This document shows positions 8,768 through 20,074 of a stretch of 64,000 nucleotides of DNA, in pieces. This DNA is from Trichomonas vaginalis G3. Lineage: Eukaryota; Parabasalia; Trichomonadida; Trichomonadidae. Each line of letters begins with the position of its first letter. Position 1 is the first letter of the stretch. Made by a program: the position numbers and the translations under genes. The DNA is taken from NCBI RefSeq assembly GCF_026262505.1, contig NC_067206.1:7902879-7966878 (forward strand), in the 5' to 3' direction. The notes beneath the pieces were generated by a model. That model was not told the origin of the DNA and did no database searches. It saw nothing but the letters and a program-made list of their open reading frames with translations.

Positions 8768-10015
8768 TTTATTTTATACTTTCTTTTATTTTAGTCTTTT
8801 TATATTAAAAATTTGAATATCTCGATTCTTTTTTCAAAACAAACTATCTATTAAGTCAGCAAAACCTATAAATTTCAAGAAAATTCATTTTGATTTTATT
8901 AAAGAAAGTTTCCTTAAAATTATGATCATTTTCCATGAGTTTGTATCAATACTAAATTAGTTCAGAATGAAAAACCATGATCAAATTTTAATCAAAGGTG
9001 ACCAAACTATTTTTTGAAAGTCCGCCATAACTTTAATGGTACTATTTCAGCGTGTACAATGAATACAAAAATTCTAAGAGTGCCACATAAAATAGTACTT
9101 TAGACTTGAGTTAATGCTACCAAGCAAATGTTAAAAAGATGACTTTAGTGTTTTGATAATCAAAGATTAAAATCATTATTGTCTAAATCAATAATCATAA
9201 CGACAGAAGTTAATGTTTTTTCATCAGTGCTTTAAATCCACTTTTAAAAGTATACCTCAAAAATCAAAATATCAAAAAAAATTGGCCGATAGGTTTGGCT
9301 TTAATTTTTGTCTGCTTTTATGATTTGATATGGATGTTATAATTTTAAAAGTTGAGCCAAATTCACCAATAGATTTTTGAGATTTGCAAATACTCAATAA
9401 TTTTCAGCGTGTTATCTTTTATTAAAAGAACTATTTGGTTTCAGTATCATATAAATTGATATTTACTTTCTATTTGAACCTTCATTTAGCTAATGATTTA
9501 ATAATACAGATTTCATCTAGTCCTTATAAGAGAATTTTGAATTTGTTATAATAAAAAAACAAACAGATATAGCTTACACTTCTATAATAAAGATACCTTT
9601 TATAGAAATCAGTATGAAATGTGTTTTGGCTTATTGGAAGCATATCAGACATAATCGCCATAATCAAAAAATCTATATACCCAATAAGTAATAAATTTGT
9701 CGATATAGATTTTCCATAAAATTAGTTTTTAGTCTGATCTTAAAATAAATTTAATTTTTTATAAAAAAAATCACATTTAAAAGTACCTTTTGAGTAGCTC
9801 GAAATCCTGTTGGTGGATTTCGGGCGTACTTCAAAATTAGCTTTTCTTCTACATATGCAAGCTATATTTTAAATATGGGGCAAATCGGATCGGCGAAAGG
9901 AGTTTAGTTACCTTTTTTTAATCGGAAATTTGTGGATGATTTGTTAAAATAATATGATTATTATATAAAATAGAAAAATATGTTGTTGTATTTATAGTAT
10001 TCAATCTTAAAATCA
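8768..10015. other. Long intergenic stretch with one hairpin
   Basis: About 1.25 kb of AT-rich DNA with no convincing open frame on either strand. The only structure I see is the hairpin at 9797-9825. Confidence 0.55.
9797..9825. repeat. 11-bp-stem hairpin upstream of the PROPPIN gene
   Basis: GCTCGAAATCC (9797-9807) pairs with GGATTTCGGGC (9815-9825), with one G-T pair and a 7-nt loop. AAGTAC (9781-9786) and GTACTT (9826-9831) could extend it outward with an asymmetric bulge. It is unusually GC-rich for its surroundings. Function unknown. Confidence 0.45.
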
Positions 10016-10957
10016 ATGAGCGGGGCTACGATTAACCACATTACGTTTACTAATGATGGTAAGACAATGTGCGTTAGCTACTCAAATGGCTTTGGAGTAT
10101 ACAACACTCTCCCATTTGAAGAGAAATTCAGGCAAATAGAAAACAGACAAATATCACATGCAATTACAATGACAGGAATCAACAAAGTAGTTTACTCCGG
10201 TGTTGAAGGACAGAGATCCTTTAGTGATAAATCAGTTTGTGTCTTTGATTGCTCAATTCACAGACCATTAACGCAAATTGACTGTCCAGAAACAATCAAA
10301 GGTCTATATATGCTACCTAAAATGTTCGCAATTGCCTTAAAGAATGAAATTCGCGTTTACAATTTCGAACCTGCTGGTCTATATACTCAATTACGTTGTG
10401 TTCCAAACGAAAATGCCCCATGCGACTTTGTTATCATCGATAACAGCTATGTCATCGCAATGTGTGGCCGTCAAACAGGTGCACTTCGTATTGTTTCTGT
10501 CGAAGCAAGCGGCTCATTAGATAAATCGATTCCTGCTCACAACCATGCAATGACTCACATCAAATTTAACATTGATGGATCTATGATTGCAACATCCAGT
10601 GAAGTAGGTACAATTATACGTGTTTTCAATTCAAAAACAGGAGATAAAATTTGTGAATTCAGACGTGGCTCTTTTTCAGCTACTATCCAATCCATTGCAT
10701 TTTGCCAAACAGCAAATATCATCGCTACTACATCTACAAAGAACACTCTCCATGTTTTTGCAATCGAAGATAATTATGATGAAACAAAACGCTCTACTGC
10801 AACATGGAAAGTTCCAGATAGCCAACATACATCAATCTCATTTGCTGGCGATAATAAAATTGTTGCAGCAATCTCTGCAGGCTCTTTATTCACTCTCCAC
10901 TTTAATGACGCACTGAACGAAATAGCACTGGATTCTTCTAACGATTTCCTTGTATAA
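10016..10957 (+). CDS. PROPPIN / Atg18-WIPI family WD-repeat protein
   Basis: A 313-residue beta-propeller of Atg18/WIPI type. The family motif FRRG is present at Phe215-Arg216-Arg217-Gly218 (CEFRRGSFSATIQSIAF). It is preceded by the blade IATSSEVGTIIRVFNSKTGDK, as in WIPI3/4 and yeast Hsv2. The two arginines of this motif bind PI3P and PI(3,5)P2. Known members act at the autophagosome isolation membrane and at endosomes. The length is close to the short members of the family (WIPI4/Hsv2). It starts at ATG 10016; the nearest Inr-like sequence, TCAATC at 10001, is poor. It is convergent with the ABC transporter gene downstream. Confidence 0.85.
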   Translation: MSGATINHITFTNDGKTMCVSYSNGFGVYNTLPFEEKFRQIENRQISHAITMTGINKVVYSGVEGQRSFSDKSVCVFDCSIHRPLTQIDCPETIKGLYMLPKMFAIALKNEIRVYNFEPAGLYTQLRCVPNENAPCDFVIIDNSYVIAMCGRQTGALRIVSVEASGSLDKSIPAHNHAMTHIKFNIDGSMIATSSEVGTIIRVFNSKTGDKICEFRRGSFSATIQSIAFCQTANIIATTSTKNTLHVFAIEDNYDETKRSTATWKVPDSQHTSISFAGDNKIVAAISAGSLFTLHFNDALNEIALDSSNDFLV

Positions 10958-11487
10958 TCTAATCTATTTCAGTTCATTTTATACTTGTTAATTGTAGTAA
11001 AATTTAAATTCTGTTCTCATATTTACATTACTATTTCTAATGCATTTCATTCAATAAATAAGTTAATTGTTAAGTTTTTCACAATATCCATGATACAAAA
11101 TGAGGAACAAAATGATTTTAATGCAAAAATGTATACTATTGCATATTGTATATGATATATTTTGGATACAATTGTATATTTATTGTGAAACATGATAGCA
11201 ATAAAGATATTTTCCAGAAATATTCAGTATGATATCTGACTTTATTGATTTATACACAATATTGATACAATCGAGATGCAGCATAGCCTCTATTTCAACA
11301 TATTTTAATCTATTTTGGTATAATAATTCCAAAATTTGTCTAAATCAAGTAATTATTTGATAAAATCTGGTAAATAAGTTAATAGAATTATGGTTCATTA
11401 GTAAAACTTAATTAATAAAAAAGGTAAATATTATTTTAGACGAAATAACAAAAGAAAGAGATAGAACAAATAAAAAATAAAAAAAAA
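10958..11487. other. Convergent 3' intergenic spacer
   Basis: 530 bp between the tail-to-tail PROPPIN and ABC transporter genes. It is AT-rich with simple runs of TATA-type sequence. No gene or repeat recognised. Confidence 0.55.
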
Positions 11488-14004
11488 TTACAATGAAGGT
11501 GGTTCGTTTGTATCTGTGTCATCAATAGTGAAAGCAGGATTTTCTCCATCATTTGTTGCACTGCTTCTTCTTGATCCATCTTTCTTTTTCTCATCATTGT
11601 TTACAACGACAAGATCTTCGCATTCAGACATGTGAACAATTTCCATGAAAACTCTTTCAAGGCTAGAAGATGAACATGTGTAGTAGTCAAATCCATTATC
11701 TCCTTGTTTTCCGTTTTGCATCACATCAAACAAATCGCATAATGTTGTTGACGTAGCAGGGACAGAGTAAATTCTTGCTCTTGGTCTCATGATTGACAAC
11801 TCAGCCTGAGGAATCTTTTCCTTGAAGAAATTGTCAACTTTAGCTTTAGCGTCAGCAGTTCCTTCAGTCATAGAGATATCGATCTTGAACTCTGTACCAA
11901 ATCTCTGAGACAAATACTGTGGAGATCCAACAGTGTAAACGTTTCCTTTGATCATGATTGAGATTTCATCGCAAAGAGATTCAGCTTCACTCAAAAGATG
12001 TGTGCACAACATGAATGTTTTCTCACCTTTGAAAGTAGAAATCATTTCATGAACGTGTTTTCTTGCTACAGGATCCAAAGGAGCTGTTGGTTCATCGAGC
12101 AAAATAATCTCTGCAGGGCCAAGGAAACACAAAGCAATTGCGAGTTTTCTAACATCACCAGCAGATAAATCTCTGATTGGTTTATCTTTGAGTTCTTCAA
12201 TTTCAAGTAATTTGATGAGTTTGTCTGTTTCTTCTTTCGCCTGTTCATCATACATTTGGAACAACATAGAGTAAAGTTTGAAATGCTCAGCAGGAGTCAT
12301 TTCATCACAAAGATGTGTGTTGAATTGAGGACAAATTGATAACAAAGTTGGATCATAGAAATCTTCAATGGAAACACCGTTGATTTCGATTGTTCCATCA
12401 GAAGGAGGTAATAAACCAGTGATCATTCTAATTAATGTTGTTTTTCCTGCACCGTTCGCTCCCAAGAAACCAAACAATGATCCTTTCTTGACACCCAAAG
12501 AAACACAGTTTACAGCAGGAATTGGTTCTCCTGCCGTGTTGAAGAAGAGACGGCTGGCGTTGTGAATACGAACAGCGTATTTGTTGTTCGTATCATTGAC
12601 CATTTCTTCCATTTGATGGGCTTCTTCTGTAACAGGATGTTTTGCTTTCTGATCTTTGAAGAATTGAGTGAAATTACCAAAAGCATGTTGAGCACGATGC
12701 TTCTGGACACTGAGACGGACACTTTCGATGATCCAAAGAATGACACTGTATAAAACAATGACGCAGAATTGCATAATAAGATAAATTCTGCAACGTTCAT
12801 GTTTGAAGAAATAAGTAAGGTCCTGTTTGAAGAATCCCATTGTTGATAACATGTACATGAGAATTCTTTGGATAGATATGTGAGGAAGGAAAGAATAAAT
12901 CACATCAACCCAAACAGGAGGATCTTCCATGTTTCTAACGATATCGACAATCATTGGGACAAGAAGAAGGATGGAAAGCATCATAAAGGCTTGGCGAGAG
13001 GCAGAATCAGCAGAACTGAAACAAAATGAAAGACAATAAATGAAAAGAATGAATCCTGGTCCGCAAAGAACAAGCGCATACCATGTGTTGAATGCGTTAT
13101 CAATGAAGGCTTGGATTTGACAGGCAAGGAAAATAATCCAAATGAAAGTTACATCAATAATCCAGATGGCCAAATCGATGACGAATGTAGCAATCCAGTA
13201 AGGGAATATCGTGAGGGTGCAAGAAATCATGTATGGACGAACTTCTCCGTTGATATCTGTAATTGGTTGGGAAATGATAAGAGGAATGATGGAACAAAGG
13301 CCTGCAGCAATAAGCATTGGTCCTAATTGTCCGAAAGCCATTTGCTGGAGTTGTAAGTAAAGTCTGATGTAGCTAACATCAAAATCATATTCGTGACCAA
13401 ATGTAAGCTTCCATAAAACTCTGAAGAGGTTGATTTGGCTGATTCTAAGTGCACGATTGAATGTTGCGTTGTAAATCAAAGTGAAATTATACGGAAAGAT
13501 TGGAATTGGCATTGGCATACCTGTCACATTAAATGTAGTAGCAATTCTTCCATTATATGAGTATCCAAAGTTGATATACTCAATATCATCGGTCGTATCG
13601 GTGGCATGGTCGTACATAAATTTGTTGCAGTCGGAAATGTTGTCGAAATAAAGGTACTTGATATCCTTTCCGGTATCATCTTTATATACTTGGGCAAATT
13701 CATCATAGATATCTTGAAATCCTGGTGTTTGTAATTGTCCAGCCAAATTTGTCTGGTTAACGGCAACGAAATATGGGGAATTTGTCTTAAATGTCTTGAA
13801 GGTAAATGGTTCTGTATCAGATTTCATAAAGGTGACCATCAAATAATAGCAAATAATGGCTAGAGCAGAAAAAACAATTGTACCGACAGAAGATGTAACG
13901 ATCGCCTTCCATGAGCGCTTGAACATAACCCATCTTCTAAAAAGGACTGCACGAAAATGCTTGTGTACAAAGAATGGCTTCCTATGCTTCTGTTGTTCGG
14001 TCAT
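11488..14004 (-). CDS. ABCA-type half ABC transporter
   Basis: An 838-residue ATP-binding cassette protein. A first membrane segment lies at residues ~27-52. A large non-cytoplasmic loop follows, then a cluster of five or six membrane segments at ~225-430, then one nucleotide-binding domain at ~480-715. The domain has Walker A GANGAGKTTL (~515), signature LSAGDVRKLAIAL (~613), Walker B IILLDEPTAPLDP (~635) and the switch His in MLCTHLLSEAE (~665). One TM-NBD unit in this order is a half transporter of the ABCA/ABC-2 class, probably dimeric and moving lipids or other hydrophobic substrates; the substrate is unknown. The signature reads LSAGD where most ABCA proteins have LSGG. ATG 14004 was chosen over the preceding TTG codon. 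Confidence 0.88.
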   Translation of the reverse strand: MTEQQKHRKPFFVHKHFRAVLFRRWVMFKRSWKAIVTSSVGTIVFSALAIICYYLMVTFMKSDTEPFTFKTFKTNSPYFVAVNQTNLAGQLQTPGFQDIYDEFAQVYKDDTGKDIKYLYFDNISDCNKFMYDHATDTTDDIEYINFGYSYNGRIATTFNVTGMPMPIPIFPYNFTLIYNATFNRALRISQINLFRVLWKLTFGHEYDFDVSYIRLYLQLQQMAFGQLGPMLIAAGLCSIIPLIISQPITDINGEVRPYMISCTLTIFPYWIATFVIDLAIWIIDVTFIWIIFLACQIQAFIDNAFNTWYALVLCGPGFILFIYCLSFCFSSADSASRQAFMMLSILLLVPMIVDIVRNMEDPPVWVDVIYSFLPHISIQRILMYMLSTMGFFKQDLTYFFKHERCRIYLIMQFCVIVLYSVILWIIESVRLSVQKHRAQHAFGNFTQFFKDQKAKHPVTEEAHQMEEMVNDTNNKYAVRIHNASRLFFNTAGEPIPAVNCVSLGVKKGSLFGFLGANGAGKTTLIRMITGLLPPSDGTIEINGVSIEDFYDPTLLSICPQFNTHLCDEMTPAEHFKLYSMLFQMYDEQAKEETDKLIKLLEIEELKDKPIRDLSAGDVRKLAIALCFLGPAEIILLDEPTAPLDPVARKHVHEMISTFKGEKTFMLCTHLLSEAESLCDEISIMIKGNVYTVGSPQYLSQRFGTEFKIDISMTEGTADAKAKVDNFFKEKIPQAELSIMRPRARIYSVPATSTTLCDLFDVMQNGKQGDNGFDYYTCSSSSLERVFMEIVHMSECEDLVVVNNDEKKKDGSRRSSATNDGENPAFTIDDTDTNEPPSL

Positions 14005-14018
14005 CAATTGTTTTAAAT

Positions 14019-14023
14019 TATGA
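14019..14023 (-). promoter_or_regulatory. Initiator (Inr) of the ABC transporter gene
   Basis: On the minus strand TCATA fits TCA+1 Py (T/A), with A+1 at 14021, 17 nt before the ATG at 14004. Confidence 0.6.
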
Positions 14024-14369
14024 TTTCTTTCAAACTGTTTTTTTATAATTTTTTTCTCATACCTTTCGTCGATGATTAACTTTTTGAATGCTAAATCGAT
14101 TTTACAAGAAGCAATATCGCTTTAAAATGGATCAGGGCTCGTCATGCTTAATAATATTATTTTGATTTCGAAGATTTGTATAATATGTACTGAAATAAGA
14201 TAATTTTTTCAATGGTTTGAAAAGTTTACAATAGCCCATTGATATTCTGAAAGTTTGGGTTCAACAAGTGATTTTGTTACTTGCTCTACGGTACATGATC
14301 ATCAAGGATCTTTATTATGGTATTAACTTTTCAATCGATGTCATGCTTCTGATGGAAATTTGTTCTTAA

Positions 14370-16725
14370 GGGTCCACTGTAAAAATTGAAAGTCTCTCAA
14401 AATTGAGAGGCGATTTGCAAATAATCATTATCGTCATTTTTCGAAAATCCACTTTTCCTAGTGTTCTGATTAATATTATGTGAATACAACAATGAAGCAT
14501 ATGTTTCAATAAGATGGTAATATATTCTATCACTTCAAATTTCATAAAAATTGCAAAATCAGTGAGTTTTATAAGAACATGATTTTTTCGAATTTTTTCG
14601 CTTTTGGATGCGTGTTTTGAAAAATAGATATTTTCGAATTTTAATTTTATCTTAAGTATAAGTTTTATATTAGGAATTTTTTTTGTTGTAAACAGAAATT
14701 CATCAAAAGTGACACCTCAGAAAAGCTAAAATATTGAATTTTTGGAACTTTTGATAGAGCACGTTTTTAAATATTAATTAAAGTAAATGTATATTTTGTA
14801 AAGATTCTTTTTAATAAAAAAATAAAATTTTGAAGAAGAACACAAAATCTTCTGAAAAATAATATCACATAAACTCATATTATTTTCTAATATATAACTA
14901 TTTTATATAAAAATCAAATTCAATGATCTTAAAAGCGAAGGATAAACCTCAAAATTTACGAATATAATGAGTGGGAATATAATGCTTATCTATCATAAAA
15001 CCATATGAAATATCAATTTTTGCTTTACGCCTAATTTTTGACGACAATTAGCAAAAAATGTTAAATGTTAACACTCAGTCCATTTGAATATGAAAAATAA
15101 AATTGACTTTGATTAAATGTTTTTATTTATCATGCAATTCTTCTTGCGACCAAAGATTTGAATAAAAGTTCAAAAAATAAGATAGCTTAAAAAAATAATA
15201 TACGGTAGTGTTTACTAATAGATGAATAGTATATAAATTCTATTAAAATGGATTTGATCCAAAAAAATATATAAAATTTGATCATAAATAAAATCGTTTT
15301 AAATTACTTCTTCATTTAAATTATAACAATTATTTTTGGTTTTATATTTTTTTGGATCAAATCCATTTTAATAGAATTTATATACTATTCATCTATTAGT
15401 AAACACTACCGTATATTATTTTTTAAGCTATCTTATTTTTTGAACTTTTATTCAAATCTTTGGTCGCAAGAAGAATTGCATGATAAATAAAAACATTTAA
15501 TCAAAGTCAATTTTATTTTTCATATTCAAATGGACTGAGTGTTAACATTTAACATTTTTTGCTAATTGTCGTCAAAAATTAGGCGTAAAGCAAAAATTGA
15601 TATTTCATATGGTTTTATGATAGATAAGCATTATATTCCCACTCATTATATTCGTAAATTTTGAGGTTTATCCTTCGCTTTTAAGATCATTGAATTTGAT
15701 TTTTATATAAAATAGTTATATATTAGAAAATAATATGAGTTTATGTGATATTATTTTTCAGAAGATTTCATTCTATATGCCTATGAAAAGTACTCTCAAA
15801 ACTAACTTTTTCCTAATTATAATTAAATCTAGAATATTGTATTATGCTTAGTATTATTTCATTTTTCTCATTTAATTTAGAATTTACAAATGTCAAAAAA
15901 TTGAGAGCTGTCACTTTTGATGAATTTCTGTTTATTACATTTTGACCTATTTCCAATCATTAATTCCGATGTTTTTCAAGGAATTTAATTGAGAAAAAAT
16001 TAGGAATTTCGCTTTAATGCCATTACAAACTAATATTATGATGCATAATATATATATTTATTGAGGCTAATGCCGGGATATCTTGCATTTAAAAAAAATT
16101 CAAAGAATTGACAATTGGATAGCACAAATTTAATTCCCTGGACAAAGTATTATTGTTTATATATTCAAACCATTATCCTTAGTTTAGATATGTTGGCCAA
16201 AAATTTTCGTGTTATTTTTTGTGTTTAAGCATAAATTATGTATTTACTTATGAAAAATAAGCATTTTATTCATTATCATAAAGATATACCATAACAATTG
16301 ATAAAATTTTTTTAAAAAAAATTGTGTATTTTAGTGGGTATTATTCTGGATAATGCCAATTTTTACAAGATTTAATATTAACCATATCAATAGCCGACTC
16401 AATGTAAAATTTAGATATTATTTTTTCATTAATCAAACTTTGATAAATTTTAGTATAATGAACGATTTTGTTTCGTGTATGATACAGAAATGAAAAGCTT
16501 AATTAATATCATTTTGCATTTTTTAAAGGATGTTAGAGTACATCTACATTAAAAAATCAGATTTGAACTGCGATACTGCATCAAATTGATGCGTATCTGA
16601 TAAGGATCTCAAAAGAGTAAAGTTAATTTTTTTGTGTTTTTTTAAGTTTTGGGCCTTAGTAAAACACCATCTCGAGCAATATTTTTGGGACGACGATAGA
16701 CCTTATTTGGCCTTACAGTGGACCC
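14370..16725. mobile_element. 2.36-kb TTAA-flanked non-autonomous DNA transposon with palindromic core
   Basis: Perfect 13-bp terminal inverted repeats: GGGTCCACTGTAA at 14370-14382 and its reverse complement at 16713-16725. Each is directly flanked by TTAA (14366-14369 and 16726-16729). TTAA target duplications are made by the piggyBac and Kolobok superfamilies; I cannot choose between them without a transposase, and no transposase frame is present. A second inverted pair of 26 bp (14689-14714 and 15909-15934) and a long inner palindrome (separate entry) are nested inside. CTCTCAAAATTGAGAGG at 14394-14410 recurs near the end of the TTAA element at 57331-58366, which supports a common family. 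Membrane-protein-like codons occur on both sides, so it may sit in an old gene. Confidence 0.72.
14845..15768. repeat. Long near-perfect palindrome (arms ~425 bp)
   Basis: Left arm 14845 to ~15271 and right arm ~15343-15768 are reverse complements. The only differences I find are a one-base length change in a poly-A run (15188-15195 against 15419-15424) and a ragged inner edge. The spacer is about 70 bp. Any transcript through it would fold into a ~425-bp duplex. No open frame is retained. Confidence 0.85.
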
Positions 16726-16806
16726 TTAATATTGTTTCAATATGAGGTTAATCCGTGTTACTTTGCTAAGTTTTGATATGAAAATGACCGTTCAGGTCTT
16801 CTGGGG

Positions 16807-17064
16807 ATGATTCTTATCAGTATTAGCTTATTTTTTATTTTGAATTTGCTTCCTTTAATAGAACTTTTAGAGAATTCGTCTCTATATTATGTAGAAAGTG
16901 TATCTAATGAAGAAATTAAAAAAAAATTGATCAACATATCCAAAGTCAAAGGAAGAAATGAGTCATATCGTTTCATCAAGATCGAATACAGTGATGTTGC
17001 CTGAGAAATAGATAAATCAGATGATACTTGGTTTGAAAATGAACCAGAAGATTTCGAGAATTGA
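16807..17064 (+). pseudogene. Remnant C-terminus of a membrane protein
   Basis: The frame starting at ATG 16807 has a hydrophobic segment (ILISISLFFILNLLPLIELL) and then a charged tail, with a TGA at 17002-17004. The same frame continues 19 residues to a second TGA at 17062-17064, ending in an acidic Trp/Phe-containing tail (DDTWFENEPEDFEN) of the kind seen on Trichomonas membrane proteins. Hydrophobic coding-like sequence also lies left of the TTAA element at ~14270-14365. I infer an old membrane-protein gene, broken by the element and by stops. The family is not recognised. Confidence 0.4.
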
Positions 17065-17171
17065 GTCGTAATACTATAAATGGCAATAGTTGGAAAAATT
17101 CATTAGATATATCAGTTAGAAAACAATGATAGTTTAGATTATCAATAAAATTGATAAATAAAAAAAAATTA

Positions 17172-18374
17172 TCAAATCATTCTCAACATATCATCTTGTA
17201 AGTTGATAACTGCAAGTGATGGTCCGACGCACAGTTTATGGATCATTGGTGGATCCATTAAAGGAGCACCAAGGAATCCGAAGACAGAGCGCTCTTCTTC
17301 TCTGTAAACAAGAGATGTATTTTGTGTTCTTGGCAACATGAACAGGCCATTGTCATCAACATCTCCATCAACTGTGGAAACAGTTTCACCATCTGGAGCG
17401 ATATGGAAGTACATCCAAGTCTGGCGCTCGAGATGATAAGCGTAAACGTGTGTGTATTGTGCGTTGGACCTTCCTCCGATGAGAAGTAAGACAGGTCCTG
17501 TCTTCACCATTGAGGAACCGATTAATTTGGAGTTTACAGGCTGTCCTTTTGGCATAAAGCCTCCTATTTCCAATGTTTCGAGATCTAATGTCATCAAAAC
17601 GGCATTTTCATCTGTGGCTCCGCCTTGAATGTAAATCATTTTTCCGTCTTGGACATGTGGGAATCCTGTACGTCCCTTAACATCTTTTTCGATGAATGAC
17701 CATGTCTTTTCTGTTGTATTGAGGATGTTCAGCTCGGATAAGAATTTTCCATTATAGCCACCCCAGATTATAATCTTGTCCTCGTATGATGTAACAAGCG
17801 GTGATGAACGAGGAGCTGGGACTGGTCCACTGAACTCTGGGCGAAGGATTTCGTAAGTATCGAGATTAATTATGTGTAAATCGGCGATATATTCCTTTGT
17901 TCCTGTATTATATCCGCCAAAAATGACTAAGTAGTTCTTCATAAGCGTAGCTCTTGAACCAGAACGTGGCATGATATCAAATCCGTTTACGGGTAGCTGA
18001 GCCCAGGACTTAACATGGAAATCATACTTCCATATATCATTTAATGGCTGATTCTCTTTGTTAAGGCCGTATCCGATGTAAAGAATTTCGTGTTCTGCAT
18101 CGTATGCTTCAAAATGGGAGGATCTTGGGCAGGGCCCGAGCCCATTTGTAGGTAAAAGCGACCATATGGCATGCACCCATCCTTTCAGTAGAGTCGGGTT
18201 ATGCACAAGTGAACAGTTGGTCACAGGTTGATGCGTGACAATTGAATCATCCTTGTTGTCAGGGCGGTATCCAGACATAGGAACATACTCATCTGGAGGG
18301 ATATAAGCAAATGCCTGAGGGTAAGCATTAGCGGCACTAGATAAAGGTCCCATAATAAAAAATGATTTTGCCAT
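17172..18374 (-). CDS. Kelch-repeat beta-propeller protein
   Basis: A 400-residue protein made mostly of kelch repeats: successive blades with Gly-Gly doublets and spaced aromatic residues (YLVIFGGYNTG, KIIIWGGYNG, MIYIQGGATD, VLLLIGGRSN) and the PRSS/PRSG turns between them. This predicts a six-bladed propeller with an N-terminal ~70-residue extension. There is no BTB or F-box, no signal peptide and no TM segment, so it is a cytosolic scaffold or binding protein; ligand unknown. Pro-rich PPDEY near the N-terminus is notable. The start is ATG 18374. No TCAYTW Inr is seen on the coding strand just upstream; instead TCACTTTT occurs on the opposite strand at 18380-18387. Confidence 0.85.
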   Translation of the reverse strand: MAKSFFIMGPLSSAANAYPQAFAYIPPDEYVPMSGYRPDNKDDSIVTHQPVTNCSLVHNPTLLKGWVHAIWSLLPTNGLGPCPRSSHFEAYDAEHEILYIGYGLNKENQPLNDIWKYDFHVKSWAQLPVNGFDIMPRSGSRATLMKNYLVIFGGYNTGTKEYIADLHIINLDTYEILRPEFSGPVPAPRSSPLVTSYEDKIIIWGGYNGKFLSELNILNTTEKTWSFIEKDVKGRTGFPHVQDGKMIYIQGGATDENAVLMTLDLETLEIGGFMPKGQPVNSKLIGSSMVKTGPVLLLIGGRSNAQYTHVYAYHLERQTWMYFHIAPDGETVSTVDGDVDDNGLFMLPRTQNTSLVYREEERSVFGFLGAPLMDPPMIHKLCVGPSLAVINLQDDMLRMI

Positions 18375-19001
18375 TCAAGTCACTTTTGTCGACTTTCAAA
18401 ATTATCAATAGATTTTTTTAAATTGAATACTTGTAAAATAATAAAATTATTTTGAAACTGCCAGTTTTCCAAAGATTTATTGCCAGTTTGCAACCTAAAG
18501 ATTTTCTTCAAGAACTGAGTAAAAATTTCTTGACCTATTTCATCTCAAAAAACCGCAACTACCCACAATCAAAATCTTTTTGATGTAAACTATTGAAAAT
18601 AATTGAGAGCAAAATCATAAAAAGTTATGCAATTTTAAAAATTGTGCTACAAATCTGATGCTAATTATCAATTCATTTGGAGGTTTTTAAAATTTTAAAA
18701 TCTTTGTTTCCTGCCTTTGAATAAATGACAGAGCAAAAATGTGTTATATGAGACCGTTTATTCAAGTCTAACAATATAAATCTTCATCTGGAGCAGTGTA
18801 TTCAAAAAGTATAAAACAAATGTCAAAATGCTTTAAATTAAAACATGGTTATAAAGATTTATGCGGCCATTACATTAATATTAGTTCAATAAAACCCGTT
18901 TTTTGGGTTGCTATTAATTCCAAGCCAGGAAACAAGGATTTGAAGCATTCTGAAAATTGAATGATGAAGATTTAAAAACCTCTAAATTAAAATGCAATAA
19001 A
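18375..19001. other. Intergenic, no gene seen
   Basis: AT-rich spacer. Segments at ~18680-18720 and ~18935-18990 look like diverged inverted copies of each other (AGGTTTTTAAA, TTGTTTCCTG), perhaps an old element. No reading frame stands out. Confidence 0.4.
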
Positions 19002-19010
19002 AGTCTGAAT

Positions 19011-20065
19011 AAGGGTTTCGTTTTGCTAAAATTGTCACTTTTATAGCATATTTGTTTTTGGATGTTTTGCGAAACCAAAAAAAAAAAAACTATGATATAC
19101 AATGTGTGTGTAAGAAAATACTTTATTTACTAGTTAAAAAATACATTTGTATTATGTGATCAAGTTTTTTTTCTGGATAAGATATTATATGGATAATTGG
19201 ATAGAAAATACAATTATATAATCTTGTACCTGGTTTAATTAAGCTAATTGTCATCAGAAACTTGTAATTTTTATGAATTTCAGATTTTCTTTTCATTACT
19301 GCTTTTCTTAATAGGTCAAGTTCTTATTTACGTTATAAAGTATGATATTTACAAATATCAAGTTATCATGTTTTTGAGAAATTATGAGAAACAAACAAAA
19401 AAAAAAGATAGGAATAGCAATGAATAGTGATGTGGGTATATAAAATGTAAGAGATATGAATGCAAAGCAATTAGTATTTAGGATATTGACCATAGATTTC
19501 GAAAAAAAAAATGCTGCATATTGAGCGAAAACTATGATTATATTATAAGGCTGTCATTTAAAGCATAATGAAACTATTCCCTTTTCATTTTAATCGAATA
19601 AGATAGTAAAGATTTTTGAATTAGCTAGAAACTGATGAGATGTTTTCACAAATCAGATTTTTAATCTCTATAATGCATAATTCACTCAATATCTCAATTT
19701 TGATATTGCGAGATATTTTTGCTATCGGTTTCGCAATTTTGACACAATAGCAAGAGGGTTCTATAAGCATTATTATCAACGTAGAATCTGAATATCATAT
19801 CAGAAAATGTCGCAAATCTGACATTTACCCGACCAAATAGCAAAAATAATTGAATACTTTTCGCAAAAACTTTAAAAATCGATAAAAATATAAATATAGA
19901 TATTAAAGAGACTTTTTATATAATATTCATAAAGATTTTCCAAAAATATGATACCGCAAAATTAAAAAAGTGACGTCTTGAGTGGAGTCAAAGGTCGAAA
20001 TTGCTAGCTAAATGTTTTTTTAGCGAAATTGCGTATTGTACGTTTTTTCGCAAAACGAAACCCTT
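19011..20065. mobile_element. 1055-bp non-autonomous MULE-like transposon, copy 1
   Basis: Terminal inverted repeats AAGGGTTTCGTTTTGC and GCAAAACGAAACCCTT, flanked by a perfect 9-bp direct repeat AGTCTGAAT (19002-19010 and 20066-20074). A 9-bp duplication is the signature of Mutator-like elements, a superfamily reported from T. vaginalis. It contains only short frames and no transposase, so it must depend on a partner for movement. A nearly identical second copy lies at 53821-54874. Confidence 0.8.
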
Positions 20066-20074
20066 AGTCTGAAT

